From Atopsyche davidsoni (lineage: Eukaryota; Arthropoda; Insecta; Trichoptera; Hydrobiosidae), in contig JAILWY010000009.1 of the NCBI GenBank assembly GCA_022113835.1, forward strand, positions 17,398,001 through 17,462,000: DNA of 64,000 nucleotides, read 5' to 3'. Made by a program: the position numbers and the translations under genes. Of the stretch, positions 22,225 to 34,575 are shown in pieces. The notes beneath the pieces were generated by a model that saw only the letters and a program-made list of their open reading frames with translations, was not told the DNA's origin and ran no database searches. Position 1 is the stretch's first letter. Every line of letters begins with the position of its first letter.

Positions 22225-22460
22225 ATTTACTAGGTTGGTGACCATTTCCTCGAACATATATTTATCTTGGCCCAGTCTCACCAATCAGGCTGCACTTCCG
22301 ATCTCCAGCCACTGGCGCAAACTTTGCATCCATGTGAACTTCCTTCTTCCAATGCCCCCTTTTCCTTTGATTATTCCTTGGACAATCAGATGGAGGATAC
22401 CATATATTTTGTTTCGAAAAATGTGGCCAAAATAGGAGACCTTTCGCTTCTTTTCCAACT
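22225..22460 (-). pseudogene. LINE ORF2 C-terminal fragment
   Basis: On the minus strand from about 22,447 the frame reads KVSYFGHIFRNKIYGILHLI, QGIIKGKGGIGRRKFTWMQS, then LRQWLEIGSAA, a stop, and LVRLGQDKYMFEEMVTNL. The FGHIxRN...QGxIxGKxGxGRRxxxW pattern is the hallmark of the C-terminal region of many insect non-LTR ORF2 proteins. The open frames overlapping it on both strands are its shadows. Truncated on both sides and broken by one stop. Confidence 0.88.
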
Positions 22461-22719
22461 TGAATTAAATAATTCAATATTATCATATATCAACGGCAGT
22501 TTTAGTAAAATATAATTTATTTATATTAAAATAAAGTCTTTAACTTATATATTCTAATTAAATAAGCAAAATCATGTCAATTTAAAAGGCTCATTCAATT
22601 ACACTTCCAAATTGAAATACACAAATTCAATTTCCGTCTGTTAAATATAAGCAAATATACAGCCAAGTTTGAGAGAATCGATGTTAAAAGATTACGGACT
22701 AAAAATAATGAGAATTCGA

Positions 22720-23050
22720 CAAGCATGCTTGCTTGGCTTCAATGAGATAAATCAGATAAATTAGCCGACTCTATGGGGCAGCCAGCCAACCAGCATCTAA
22801 CGAAAGCTCCGAGATAAAACCGGACCGAATTTTCCGCTTGCCAGCAACTGCTTTAATTTGACGACTATTTCTTGAATATTCAATTAAATTTTTCTCCGGG
22901 GACTTCCCCGCATTTCCGCCAGCTGACGAAAACATTGAGACTAGTGCCATCTGTGAGTCGAAGGTCGAAGCTGCATATCAACTGTGCGTAGAAAGTGCTC
23001 AGTATTCGGGTGACCCAGTTCGCAAAGAAAAGAAAAGGCGTACACTTTAG
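22720..23050. other. GC-rich non-coding island
   Basis: Complex block with GGGGCAGCCAGCCAACCAGC near 22,774 and CCCGCATTTCCGCCAGC near 22,908. Candidate regulatory element. Confidence 0.35.
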
Positions 23051-23870
23051 TGCCAAGTTTTTTCAATACATAATGCTTAAGAATTCGTTTTATTTAGAAT
23101 TATCTCTTTATTCGAATATTAAATTGGACTTTTAAGAATTCTCGCACCGGCTGAAATTCAGATTTTAAAAAAAGACACTACGCAAAATATTTTATTATAT
23201 TTAAATAGCCTGCCTAAAAAAATAAACATTTTAAATTTTTATAGACAAATAAACTGTAAAATAATAATGTATAATTGTTACAATTGGATTCTGTTGTTTT
23301 TAGAGTGAATATTGAATTTAAAATGAACGTGTTAGGTATAACGTGTATCTGTAATCTTTATACATATTGATGTTACAAATAAAGTACTTCTAAAATAAGA
23401 TATGTAGGAGACGAACAATTCGACGATCCACGGAGAGATGGCGCTAGCAGTGGCGGAAATCATAAAAAGCTCGCAAAGAAAGCTCGTGCTGTGAAATATT
23501 TTCGTATTATTATATTTAACTATTGATTTTTTACAAAAGGGAAATAACCTATACGTTAATTTTTATGACTTTGTGTAGTTTCAATGGTAAACTACTAAGA
23601 ACTAATTATAAAAAAAATAATCAAATTATTTGTAAAATAATAAAAAAAGTCCGTAGGCAGCTAGTACAAAAATATCAATGTTGTAATAATCTTTAAAAAA
23701 TCACGCAATGCAAATCACGTATGCTTTATTTGCAGTGCTGTTATTAAAAATATAATTGGTTAGTTATCATGTGATTGTTTGATGAATTTGGACTATACTT
23801 TCTATATAGTAAAACAAAATTATAATTTTTTTTAGTTATTTAGCACTGCACGTGCAAGAAAAGCAGCAAC
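23050..23870. other. AT-rich stretch, no gene seen
   Basis: AT-rich apart from a complex 80-bp patch at 23,405-23,490. Confidence 0.5.
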
Positions 23871-24130
23871 GAAAGCTTTGCTAAAAATAAAACTCCCCGT
23901 CAATACGCAAGCTGGAAGGGTAGTCCGTGTAACCGGGCGATTTCACGAAGTTACCGCGTTATAAAATCAGTTAACCAAGATTTTATTTTATCGCGGAAGA
24001 ATAGGGGATGCGCCGTTTAGAGAGGGGGTCGCTACCCCCCGCGGTACTCTATTACCTCCCTAACTGCCGCAGGAAAAGCATCGTCACCTCATTTATTTCA
24101 TCCACGTAAGTGCACTCAAACTGTGAAGGA
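23870..24130. other. GC-rich non-coding island
   Basis: Holds GGGGGTCGCTACCCCC (24,024-24,039), an imperfect palindrome, and CCGCGGTACTC. No coding signature; candidate regulatory element. Confidence 0.35.
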
Positions 24131-24239
24131 TTATACTTGGTGTTCTTGGTTTTTACTTTTCAGTTAAATGATATTAGTAATCTCAGATAATCTGATACAT
24201 GTTCAAACATATAAATTACGTAAAGGTATATCCATCCGT

Positions 24240-24628
24240 ATGTCTATTTTTTGGATTTAACGTCAATCAAGTGCGTATTTATTACCCATTACGGGTTTAT
24301 TATATTATTACTAATATGATAAGGCACATAAGTTCACACATAGAAGATGATTAAAAAAATTCTCAGAAAAATATCATCGTAACCACATTCATTAATCGAT
24401 AACTTTTAACAATCATACTTTATATATGAACCAATGTGCCTAGGCCAACCAATACTTATGGATGTGGATTAATGACTGTGGTTCGTTAGTACATTGGTCA
24501 GTACACCGCCCATGTAAGCCTGGGGATGTGGGTTCAAATCCCACACAAATCACGATGATATTTTTCTGAGAATTTAGTTAATCATCTTCTATGTGTGAAC
24601 TAATGTGCCTAATCATATTAGTAATAGA
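24240..24628 (-). mobile_element. tRNA-derived SINE with inverted duplicated body, 12-bp target duplication
   Basis: The 3' end of the family (ATGTCTATTTTTTGG on the plus strand, 24,240-24,254) is at the left. The body at 24,306-24,380 is an imperfect reverse complement of 24,552-24,626. Between them lies a tRNA-like head on the plus strand (24,478-24,550) with B box GTGGGTTCAAATCCCAC. The unit is bounded by ATATCCATCCGT at 24,228-24,239 and 24,629-24,640. So on the minus strand it runs: inverted head and body, a mosaic middle, then normal body and tail. One insertion event covers all of it. Confidence 0.82.
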
Positions 24629-24649
24629 ATATCCATCCGTTTTGATTAA

Positions 24650-27110
24650 CAGTTATATGAGATTTATTGAGTGTTCCAACGTTTTAGTATTGGTACTGAA
24701 AAAAATTACAGTGATTTGAATTCCTGAAAATATTTCATGAACCAAGACCACTACAAAGCATAGATTTTTTTTAAAGTGCTTTAATATATCCGGTAATAAT
24801 AATGTATCTAAAAAAATTTCAGGCCTTTGTTTAAAACTTGTTTACATTTACGTAGCGTTATTATAATAAGAATTCTATGTTAGATAAATTAATACGTCGT
24901 TATATATACACGAGGCACTCGATACTCTTATCGGAATACTGTCAGTTTTCAAGCTAACAGATTGGAGTTTCAAAAAGCGTGTATTGAAAAGCGCATACGA
25001 GATATAAGTTTTTAAAACAGAGGAGAATTTGTAAAAGAGATGAAATAATGTACTCAAACAACATTGAATAATATTGCTGCAGCGCAACCGATTTTTCTTC
25101 TCAGAATTATTCAGCTCTAAATATATTACAGATATAAATTTTTTTATCATTGTACTTAAAGTTGAGCAATGTTTACTCATGTTTGTACCTCAAAAAAAAT
25201 ACAAGCCTTTAATATCAACGATAATAAAGTCATGCAAAAAAGTGGCAATACGTAAATGGGTATGAGATTAGAAACATTTTTTATTTCATATATTTTTGCC
25301 ATTTAAAGACAATAAAAGCATTTAAAAAACAAAGCACACGTGAGAAAAAAATATTACATAGCTTTAAGCCATTTGGTTATTCATATTTGTTATTTAAATA
25401 AGGAGTGTAAGAAATAAAATAATTCTGTTATAGATCATCATGATTATCCAGTGGTACTTTCACAAAATATCGGAAAAGTATTTTCCAGGCAAAATTTAAA
25501 TTGAAGGTCTACATTTTGGTTTGCGATGCCTCAGCTATTTTCAACGAAAATATATTATGTTTTCAAAGAAACTTTCCATGAAAATAGTTTCAGTAATGAT
25601 ACCGAATCGTTGGGCTATTGATCGCATCTTAATACAGCTTAACACGAGTTTAACGTTTTCTTCTGAGCTTAATTTAGTGATATATCAGGTAAACTTTAAT
25701 AAAATAACATTGCAACATAAATGCAATTTTATATTAATTTAGACATTTTAATAAATATTTCTACATCTGCGCACGTTAATTATTTTAGAACAAAGAATGT
25801 TCATTCTACAAAAAATCCACAACGTTTTAAATCATCCTTAAGTAATTTCGTTTTCATGAGTAACGAGAATTTTAATTTTAATATTCTGTTATAATCCAAA
25901 CATTAACTTTTGTAGTTGTATGCTAAATTATGCAGCAAAATAGAAAGGTTTGCTAGTTAATTCATCATTAATATGCAATTTCCGTTAAAATGCAATTTAC
26001 CTTGCTACAATTCACAAGACGTATTGCAATAAAACAACGTAGAAATGAATTTAGAATATTGCATGTTTTCGCAAACGGTACGTTTAACTGATTATGGACT
26101 GAACTAAAAATAATCTGGATTTATTGCTTTATAAGAATTTACTTCGACTTTATCTAAGACTAACCATTTCAATGACAAGACCATAAAACCATGAAAACTT
26201 TTGAAATAAGCTAAGATAGTAAAGCAAGCAACGCCCAGATGTTATCAATTTGGTTGCATGTTTGAAATTTTAATTCGGTTAACAAGATGTACGCTCCAGA
26301 TTATATTTTACTACGTATTTTATAAATACATAAATAATCGGGTATTTTTTATTTAAGTTTCCATGTTAAATAACTAAATAGATAACATAAATTAAACTTG
26401 TAGTTCAAATATAAAATTTGTATTATGAGTACTATATGATACGATGAAAAAATTATTTTAATGGATATGTTGAATATTACATTGCAGTGATATTTTTTTA
26501 ATGGAAATGAAGTTGAAATATTATTGTATGGACAAAAAATTACTTCTGAGAATATTTTGCACAGAGACGTGTTGCAGAAAACAGGAAATTGAACGCAGAA
26601 TTTGAATTCATCAAATCTGATTGTATAAAATTAAAAAAAAAAAAAAAAAAGGAAAACAACTTTTTGATGTATCGCTGAAATATACCATTTTTAAAAAATA
26701 TATAAAGTTAATAAAATCATCAGATAATTATTCATCCGGTATTTGTAGGAGTCTTTAGCCCAGCCCATCAATAGCCCACATTGATTTTTTAAATTAACTG
26801 TTACTGATAATTAAGTTTGGATTTATACAGTTTCAGTAATGCATATACTTTTTATATGCGTGCATTGAATAAAATACTTACTTTTCACATGTATTTAATA
26901 TTTTAATATCTTTGAACTTCAACAAAATAGTTGTATTGAGCTCTAACGGCATGTTTCAATTAAATGTTCAATGTAGAACAATCTTACAAAGAAAACATAA
27001 AAACGAACTCTACGATTACAACTACCATAATATTGAATGTTTGAATAGATTAAAAATAATATTTATGTATGTTTCTCGTTTTAAATCTGAACGAAAAAGT
27101 GTTAAACATG
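24650..27110. other. AT-rich stretch, no feature seen
   Basis: AT-rich. Open frames of 63 to 101 codons (24,875-25,265; 25,521-25,742; 26,912-27,130) have composition-driven sequence without motifs. A run of about 18 A lies at 26,633-26,650. Confidence 0.5.
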
Positions 27111-27260
27111 ATTCTGAAGGGGTGTACTAGGAAGGGTGGCTTGCGGAAATGTAAGAAGAGAAGGGGGTCACGCCTGATGGGGCTCTCGCCGATATCTCCA
27201 CTAATGGTCATCACTGATTAATGATGAAAAATGTGCCACTGTGAACGCCGTTAGGTTTTA
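27110..27260. other. Small GC-richer island
   Basis: GGGGGTCACGCCTGATGGGG near 27,164 in AT-rich flanks. No coding signature. Confidence 0.3.
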
Positions 27261-28080
27261 TTCTCGTTTGAAATTTATGTCTTTAAACATTCCACGATAA
27301 GATATTAAGGAAATTTTGTCATTGATTAGATTTTCAAAGTATTTATAAAATTTAAAAATAATTCATTATTCGTATTCAGCGTAAATGCACAAAGTCTGTA
27401 TTATGTGTATATTTTAATTTTTAACACTTTAAACAAACCTTTTGATATGCATTTGTACCACGCAATATATATTGGGAAATAGTTTTTTTTCATCTTGCGT
27501 CTAGATCTGAACTTTTTTGCCTTGAACAATATATTTTACTTTCCCAAATGTAAACTGTGCGGTACAAAATAAAAATGATAATTTCTTATCATCATATGCA
27601 AACATGGCAAGATGTTATTAAAATTGACATGTCATTTTCTATGTCTTGATATACTTAATAAAATATGGATTTATTATTTTTGGAATTCAGTTTTATATTG
27701 TAATTTTTATTCAGTTTGATAATTCCGTAGTAAAATCACACAAGTATTATTTTTAAAATAATGCTGTGTATTTAACATGAGTATAGAATTCTTAATAACT
27801 CGAAAATAAAAGTGAACAAACTTAAGCTTGTGATTTGGATTCAAGCCACTTATGTATTATTTTTATAATACGTACTTTTAGCGTTGTTCATGTTTATTTT
27901 TTATAGTATAAAGCAATTCCTGAGTGGTATGGTAGAACTACACACAAGACCTTCCTTCAAAGATTGTACTTAATAATATCAAGCAAATATATATGCAAAG
28001 TAAATGTAAACACGGATGTCGTAGAAGGCTTCACCAGCTTGCGGTATGGAATACAGTTCCATTTGGAAGTCACAGTTTTA
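27260..28080. other. AT-rich stretch, no feature seen
   Basis: AT-rich; nothing recognised. Confidence 0.5.
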
Positions 28081-28340
28081 AAGTTTACGTACGTACCTCA
28101 GGTGGAGTACGTGCACGTCACGTTTATCTATAAATATTAGAATGTGTACCGTCGGGGTAGGCTCGAGCTGTTTTTATTCGCCGTTTTAATATGATACAAT
28201 ACGTGTCCCGTATTATGAGAGTCGTTCATACACAAGTGGGTGACAGCGAAAGCCGCTGCGGGGCGGAAACCATTCCGGCTTCCGCGGAATTTGAATTGGT
28301 AATTCGGCGGCTGCAGGCGTCCCGGGACAGTGGAGGCTAA
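28080..28340. other. GC-rich non-coding island
   Basis: Contains overlapping E-box/bZIP-like half sites (GTACGTGCACGTCACG near 28,107) and a dense GC core at 28,250-28,330. A 72-codon minus frame (28,137-28,355) has no motif. Candidate regulatory element. Confidence 0.38.
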
Positions 28341-29370
28341 ATAAATAATTCTCATATACCCTTTGTTAAATATTGAGTGAGTCGGCGAAGAAAAACACGC
28401 AAAGAAAATCTTTTAATCATGCATTGAAAACGACACAAGAATGCGCGGAGATTGCTCTGGTTATTTCGCAACAAGGGTATGAACCGCAGCGACAATATAA
28501 ACTGGGCTGAAATAAACTCAGTTTGTGTAAAAAAAATTCTTTATCTCACAGAAAAAAAACAGTGCGCAAATATTTTCCATTGAAATATTTTCAATCAAGC
28601 TCATTAAGACCTGTGAAATGATCAGATATATTTTCAGCTCTGTTCTCTGTGTATTGTTTTATTCTGTTGGGCTTAAAAGTATGAAGTCAAAAGTCAATTT
28701 TAAAATTATTACAGTTTCTTGGTGTAGAAAACAACCGACAATTATAAGCAGTATAATTTTTTTATAAGTAATTAAATTGTGCGGTGTTTCTCATCATGTT
28801 TCTGCCTTGTAAATCAGCGTTAAATTAATATTCCAAAGAAAATTTATATTTTGACAAATTTATGTGATACCTTCCAAAAGTTGAGTACACCTGCCTCCAT
28901 ATACAAGCGTCCTTGACAAGACGTATGATTGAATTCAGCACCGCGATCCTTCTAATGAAACCCCTGAATACCAGAATTAAAGGAACATTTATTAACTGGG
29001 AGATCATCGCGTATATTAAAATATATTAAAACGCCAGTGAGTTACGGCCGGCAATTAACTTGTATTACGTTATTTAATTACGAGACTACACTGCTTATGT
29101 ATTTAAGGTCACTCTGAAACTCAAAAGCAATACGTATTGAGTGAAAATTTACACAAAAAAACTTACATAATGTAAATTGTAGCTTGTACACCATAAGTAA
29201 AAATAAAATTTTAAAAATGAAAATGTTTCCCCCATGCGACATTGAAAGGCAGTAAAATCAATTAGAATTATAAATATCCCTCGGAATATACTAAAGCTTC
29301 GAATTGATGTTTCCGTTGTGTATTGTAGAATATACAAAATATGAAAATTTGCATGCATTCTGTTGTAATG
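28340..29370. other. AT-rich stretch, no feature seen
   Basis: AT-rich. Nothing recognised beyond short composition-driven frames (the largest, 29,149-29,508 minus, is 119 codons, Phe/Tyr/Leu-rich, no motif). Confidence 0.45.
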
Positions 29371-29990
29371 CTCGTACTGGAGGTAATGTCCTGAACCCAC
29401 GTACACGTTACAGTCCTCGGGGGACCGGGGGAGGTTCATGCCAGCCAAGAATAAGGGCGGATTTTTTAGAACCCCGCAACACAACATAAGATTCTGAAGG
29501 GAATACATGCTGAATATCTGAATAGGTGATTAACCACATGCGTTGATAGATGTATGCGGGCAGGCTTAATATGCTTACCTTCGTGATGTTGGCAGCTTAA
29601 GATTTTTCCATTCTTTCATACCATTTCAGGAAATACGAATGTACTGCGCAAACTGCATGATATATACCAAGAAAAATAAAATAACTCAAAAAGACAAATG
29701 TATAAGAAAACAAAAGTAAATTTTTATTCCTTTTTTATTAGGCCTATAAATTATGGGGAAAACAACTCCAATAGCTCAACAAACACATTTACGGATTCGG
29801 TGCGAGTGATTGTCGGAGGAATTCGGAAGACCAGGCCGATAGTCCTAATACGGCACAGGGTAATGCGGCACTCAACTGATTGGAGTGGATCCGGGGGAAA
29901 TAATTGCGGAACCTTAACGTACAACTTGTTACAGGCCTTGAAAACTTTTCAGATGACTTCAACGTATAACCCTTACAGCAAATGCTAGTC
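29370..29990. other. Two GC-richer islands (29,370-29,480 and 29,760-29,950)
   Basis: First block has CTCGGGGGACCGGGGGAGG; second has TGATTGGAGTGGATCCGGG. Open frames on both strands of the second block have no known domain. Candidate regulatory elements. Confidence 0.33.
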
Positions 29991-30050
29991 AAAGCAACAC
30001 AAAAAATCTGTTTATATTCGTAAACGATTTGCGTCGACACGTGTTTTGGT

Positions 30051-30097
30051 AAAATAACCTGGTCATGGGAGTACCTGCTTAATGACCAGGTTATTTT
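30051..30097. repeat. Perfect 16-bp hairpin, 15-nt loop
   Basis: AAAATAACCTGGTCAT (30,051-30,066) and its exact reverse complement (30,082-30,097). Could be a small-RNA precursor or a short fold-back element; not tied to any known family. Confidence 0.85.
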
Positions 30098-30439
30098 CAA
30101 TAAATCTCCACTATTATTCCTTTTTGCTATATCACATCTTTAAAAAACCATTTACTGCGCAAAAACCTATTATTTACAAATAAACACACTACAGGACAAA
30201 CCCCAACACAGGATAACTGCTGCTACACTCCAAAGCCACTACTTTAGATAATTACTCCATTAATATAAATACATTTGTTCACAAAAAATGTGCAATTATT
30301 GTATATAGAATCCTCCACTTGTCAGGTACATTAAAATCACATTAGCCCTTACCACCTGACAATAACTCTCTCTCTCTTTCCAACAACATCTCCCTCTAAC
30401 AATTGTTTATTTGATTGCTTATTATTATATAAAACCTCA

Positions 30440-30536
30440 CTCTGTTTGATAATGCCAACGTGAAAGGTTGGCGAAACCGGTAACAAATAAAAACGAACAT
30501 GTGGAAAATCACTCAAGTATTTTACTCAAAAATATT
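30440..30536. mobile_element. Long-TIR MITE, copy C (one arm)
   Basis: A single arm, from TGTTTGATAATGCCAACGTG through AACCGGTAACAAATAAAAAC to TTTTACTCAAAAATATT. The other arm and the outer end are missing. Confidence 0.85.
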
Positions 30537-30539
30537 TTC

Positions 30540-32615
30540 TCATTTCAATATTTTTGATTACGATATTTATTTATTAAAATTACTAATCTGTTTTGACAGT
30601 AAATGGGGAAATTTATCGAAAAAATCATCTTTCATGCATTATTTTAAATGTTATTTTTGATGAAAAGAGGTACTAAGTATATTGATTATTAAAAACAATA
30701 TTATTAATTTATTTGAATCGTGTTGTATCAGCTCCGACGTATTGTAAGCTGGTTATTGTGCATTTCCATGCAAGCTGTATGTAGATTAGACAAGGTGCCT
30801 CAGTTCTATCAAAATAAACACTAGCGTCTCGGTCTATCCACCGTGGAGACTTATTAATATCGTTGTGGTTTCAGAGACTTGAGGGTAATGGAATATTTAA
30901 TATTTGAGACAAGCTTTGCCTTGTTTTCTTGAATAGGGTGACCAAATAAAAAAAAGTAATTAAAATTATACGAAATTGATAATAATAACAAAAACATAAA
31001 ATTATCACAGACTCTCTTTGAAGACAGCCATAAGTGATTGTGAGACCAGTGGAAATCAAAAGTTAAAAAAAAATATATATACATTTATAAGTATATAATT
31101 TATGTACTTATAAAAATCGCCTCACTTTTTTATTTTTACAACGTGTGTAATATTCACATTTAGATTGGATTTATCCATAACCACATTTCATGGTTCATCT
31201 CATGTTTGAGACATGAGACATGTTTCAGGATATTGGAGCGGCCACTGAAAAGTAAGTGAGGTTGCTAAGGAAGGTCTCGCTATTTCGAGCTGACTCAGCG
31301 AATAGTTGCCAGATGGACGATGATGCAGCTGAACTCAGGGTCTATATTTATCATAAATATATTCCACTAGAATGCACTGAAGGACAGAAAATTACCTAGT
31401 ATGAAATATTATAAAAGCGTACATAAAGCCTTTGTTTCGCTTCTTGCCATTTGAAAAATCAATACAAACTCGTGGGTAACAAAAAAAAATACAGAAACAA
31501 AAATCAATCTCAATTTAACTATTTACTTTTGTTGTAGATTAGTGGTAACGGTAATCCTTTTTCAACTTTTTCAGTCTATATCCAGATATATTTGGAAATT
31601 TCAGCCTGAAAATAAAAAGCAAGACATCCAAAATGGATCTTCAAAACAAAAAATGCGCTTTTTCAAAACGCACAGTAACTACACGCAAGTGTATATTTTT
31701 GGTTTATTTAGAATACAGGCATCTTTTTATATATCAAATATATTTTTTAGTAAAAAGATTCAGATATATGTCTTTTCGTTTTTTACTTTCCAATTCCAAT
31801 TGTTAGCTTTTAATATGATATTGTATTATGAAAAATTGAACAAAATCTATACTGAATTAAGGAATATAAATGTGAATTTTTTATACTTTTTATGAAAAAT
31901 TTGTTACTATTAAAGATCAGATGCTGAGTCTGAATGAGGCACAGAAAAAAATAATAATGTCGATGACGATTAATTAACTGATTTATTTGGGTATAGCTGT
32001 AGCTTTATATTGGATGTAGAAAAATAAAAAAAATTGTTTGTTGTTGGTTTTTGTATTTACTTCTCTAAATTCGTATCTCGTGTGACAGAAAAAAATACAG
32101 TATTTGTTGATATTCCAATTTCGAGCCGGTAGACTGAATACTTTTGTACATTTCAGTAAAAAATATCTGTGGAAAACAGAAATTGGTACTAAAAAATCGA
32201 GGACTTCTTTCATGCGTTAAATGTATTTGAAAAACAGGTACTGAAAGAGAATTAAATTCGTTTTAAGACACAGAAAAAAAAATGAAAAGGTAAGCCAAAA
32301 AACTTTGCTTTTGATAATTAATTACATGTTATCTAAATGAGTTTTTTAAATTGAAAAAATAAAATTTAAATAAAAAAAACACTTGTTAATTATAAATCTC
32401 CATAAAGAAGGCAAATCCCTCATGTTATTAAATTTCTCCCTTAATAATGTATGTCGTCATTTTGTTCCATTTATGGGTGTACCTTTTTCAGTGGGACAAT
32501 TTATAATTTCTCAAGGGGTAAGTAAAGATTGTTGCAATGTATGTGAGGGGAGGTCCATAAAACGGCGCACTTTAAGTCCAGGGTTTTATAGACCAACAGT
32601 AAAATTTTTAGCTAA
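30540..32615. other. AT-rich stretch, no gene seen
   Basis: Mostly AT-rich. A more complex patch at 31,195-31,340 includes AGACATGTTT (31,216-31,225), an exact match to the p53-family half-site consensus, of unknown meaning. The 117-codon frame at 31,542-31,895 looks like noise. Confidence 0.45.
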
Positions 32616-32640
32616 CATTTGGAATAGAAAATTCCAAATG
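32616..32640. repeat. Perfect 10-bp hairpin, 5-nt loop
   Basis: CATTTGGAAT, loop AGAAA, then ATTCCAAATG. Short; may be chance. Confidence 0.7.
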
Positions 32641-32895
32641 AAATGTGCAATTTAAGTTAGTGAGGGTGGTAACGTCTGTGAAGGCACGAGTTCGGTCCTG
32701 AAATGGGGTGAAAATTTGACGATTGGAATTTATCAATCTTTGGTAATTTAATTAATGGTCAAAAACGCTAATATTGTTTTTAAGTAATAAACTAGTGAAA
32801 AGCGAAACAAATGTCACGTGTGCATAATTTCAAAAAACTTTTCTTGAATGGAAATGAAACAATTTAGTAAGTAAATTTTTTTTAGAGTTGAATAT

Positions 32896-33050
32896 TTTTG
32901 TGCTTGGTGGAATTCCATTTTAATATTCTAAACAATTTTTTTTAGTGAGTGTTCCACATGTTGAATAATTTAAAAAAAATGACAATGTCAACGTGAAATG
33001 ATGGCAAAATAGGTCACTAATATGTGGAAAAATCATAAAAGTATTTTCAA
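32896..33050. mobile_element. Long-TIR MITE, copy D (degenerate)
   Basis: TTGGTGGAATTCCATTTTAA at 32,904 opens the left arm. A decayed centre (AATGTCAACGTGAAATGATG) and right arm (TATGTGGAAAAATC, AAAAGTATTTT) follow. An older copy of the family. Confidence 0.7.
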
Positions 33051-33319
33051 AGTTTGTCAAAGAAATCATTCTCAATAAACTTTTGCGCAAGTTTCAATTG
33101 TGAAATTATGTTACGCGAGGTATTTTGTTTAATTTTAAAACTAAGTACAATGGCATGTATGCTTATTGCACATTATTAAAAAAAATGAAATGATTGTAAG
33201 TATTAAAAATAAATAAATAAAGGAATTTTAATGTACTTCACGTATTTTCACACCAAGAGCAGGGATTTTATGATTGCGTGATTTTAATCTTGCAAAAATT
33301 TAAAAGCATTCTTAGACTG

Positions 33320-33440
33320 CACATTACTCAGGTCAGAGGGAGAGGCAAGAGGCTGCCCGGGGCTGCTGTCTCGCTCCCACACCCATGGTGTTGAAGGCGA
33401 TGCTTTATTACCCTGCACCGGAGTGCCCATAATAGTAAAA
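33320..33440. other. Small GC-rich island
   Basis: Contains GGCTGCCCGGGGCTGCTG. No coding signature; a (CA)6 microsatellite follows at 33,511-33,523. Confidence 0.33.
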
Positions 33441-33449
33441 TGATTAACT

Positions 33450-34030
33450 CGTAGACAACAATCCTTTTAACTCCGTACACCTGCATTGAATAATTTGTAG
33501 TGTGCTATTTCACACACACACACGTGCATCTGCACTACAATGTATAAATATATAACTAAACAATATTCGCAATGATAACACATAATTAGAATTTCCAATT
33601 CACAACACAGGTTGTATTTCAACCCATAATTCCACTTTATAACTAATATATAAAATATGCGGAAGCAACGTATCTAGGTTGCTAGACACATATTTGATGA
33701 CTTGAAAGCACTTTAACATGTGTTTTAGTATACTGCAGTTTTCATACTTTTTAGGATCGATCATTTTCAATGATTATTTCATATTTATTGTAAATGGAAT
33801 ATTCAGGTCCATTATTATTCTAAATCTTCAATATGTTTGATGGTTTATTAATCATTTATACCAAATCGTGAAACAATTATTTATTTACGCGGTAACGCCC
33901 TATTTGTATTATATAATATCAGATTCATTTCTCTAAACAAATTCGTTTTTTTCGTATTGTTTAATATGAAAATGATCATAAGTTTCGTCAACTGAATTTT
34001 TTGCGCGAAACACAATTAAAATGAAAAGAA
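33450..34030. other. AT-rich stretch, no feature seen
   Basis: AT-rich apart from the short CA repeat; nothing recognised. Confidence 0.5.
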
Positions 34031-34160
34031 AGAGGAACCGGAAGTTGGTAATCGCAGGTAATCTCCATTTCAGGAGGACTTGGGACATTACAGAGTTGAG
34101 ATTCCACTGTAGAACTGCGGAAGTCCCGCTGTCAAGTGCCAACCCAGCACGAATAAAAAC
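34030..34160. other. Small GC-richer island
   Basis: Complex block (ACTGCGGAAGTCCCGCTGTC near 34,115). No coding signature; an 80-codon minus frame (33,933-34,175) lacks motifs. Confidence 0.28.
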
Positions 34161-34575
34161 ACAATTTATGCTCAAGCGTAGTTTAAAACACTTGTGATTT
34201 GTTAAACCCTGTACACACGCAGCGAATTAACTGACAAACGAATGATAACTATAAAAAAAAAATTACCGCCATTGGCTAATTGCACATCGGTTGTAAGTTG
34301 TAGGTAACTTATACGGTATGAATATTAACAAGCACAAAATTTTATTATACTTGGAATGTGTATTTTATATTTTCGATAAAGATATATCATTCAAAGTGTT
34401 GCTGTAATACTCTTTTTATATTTTATTCCCAACGTGTCCACGAATATAAGTGATATTCCAAATGCCAAGATAACGCTTGCCCGTGGCGTGCGGTTTACTC
34501 AAGTAAAAATAAAATAATAAGTACATTGTGTACATGTTTCACGATATTTATTTTATAGTACCGTCATGATATATA

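Noticed and set aside
29149..29508. 119-codon minus-strand frame
   Set aside because: Phe/Tyr/Leu-rich composition typical of AT-rich noise; no motifs, and it crosses from AT-rich into GC-rich sequence without change in character.
31209..31225. p53-type response element
   Set aside because: One exact half site (AGACATGTTT) overlaps a poorer one; a proper second half site at normal spacing is missing.
31542..31895. 117-codon plus-strand frame
   Set aside because: Composition-driven (Phe, Ile, Tyr, Asn, Lys); no homology recognised.
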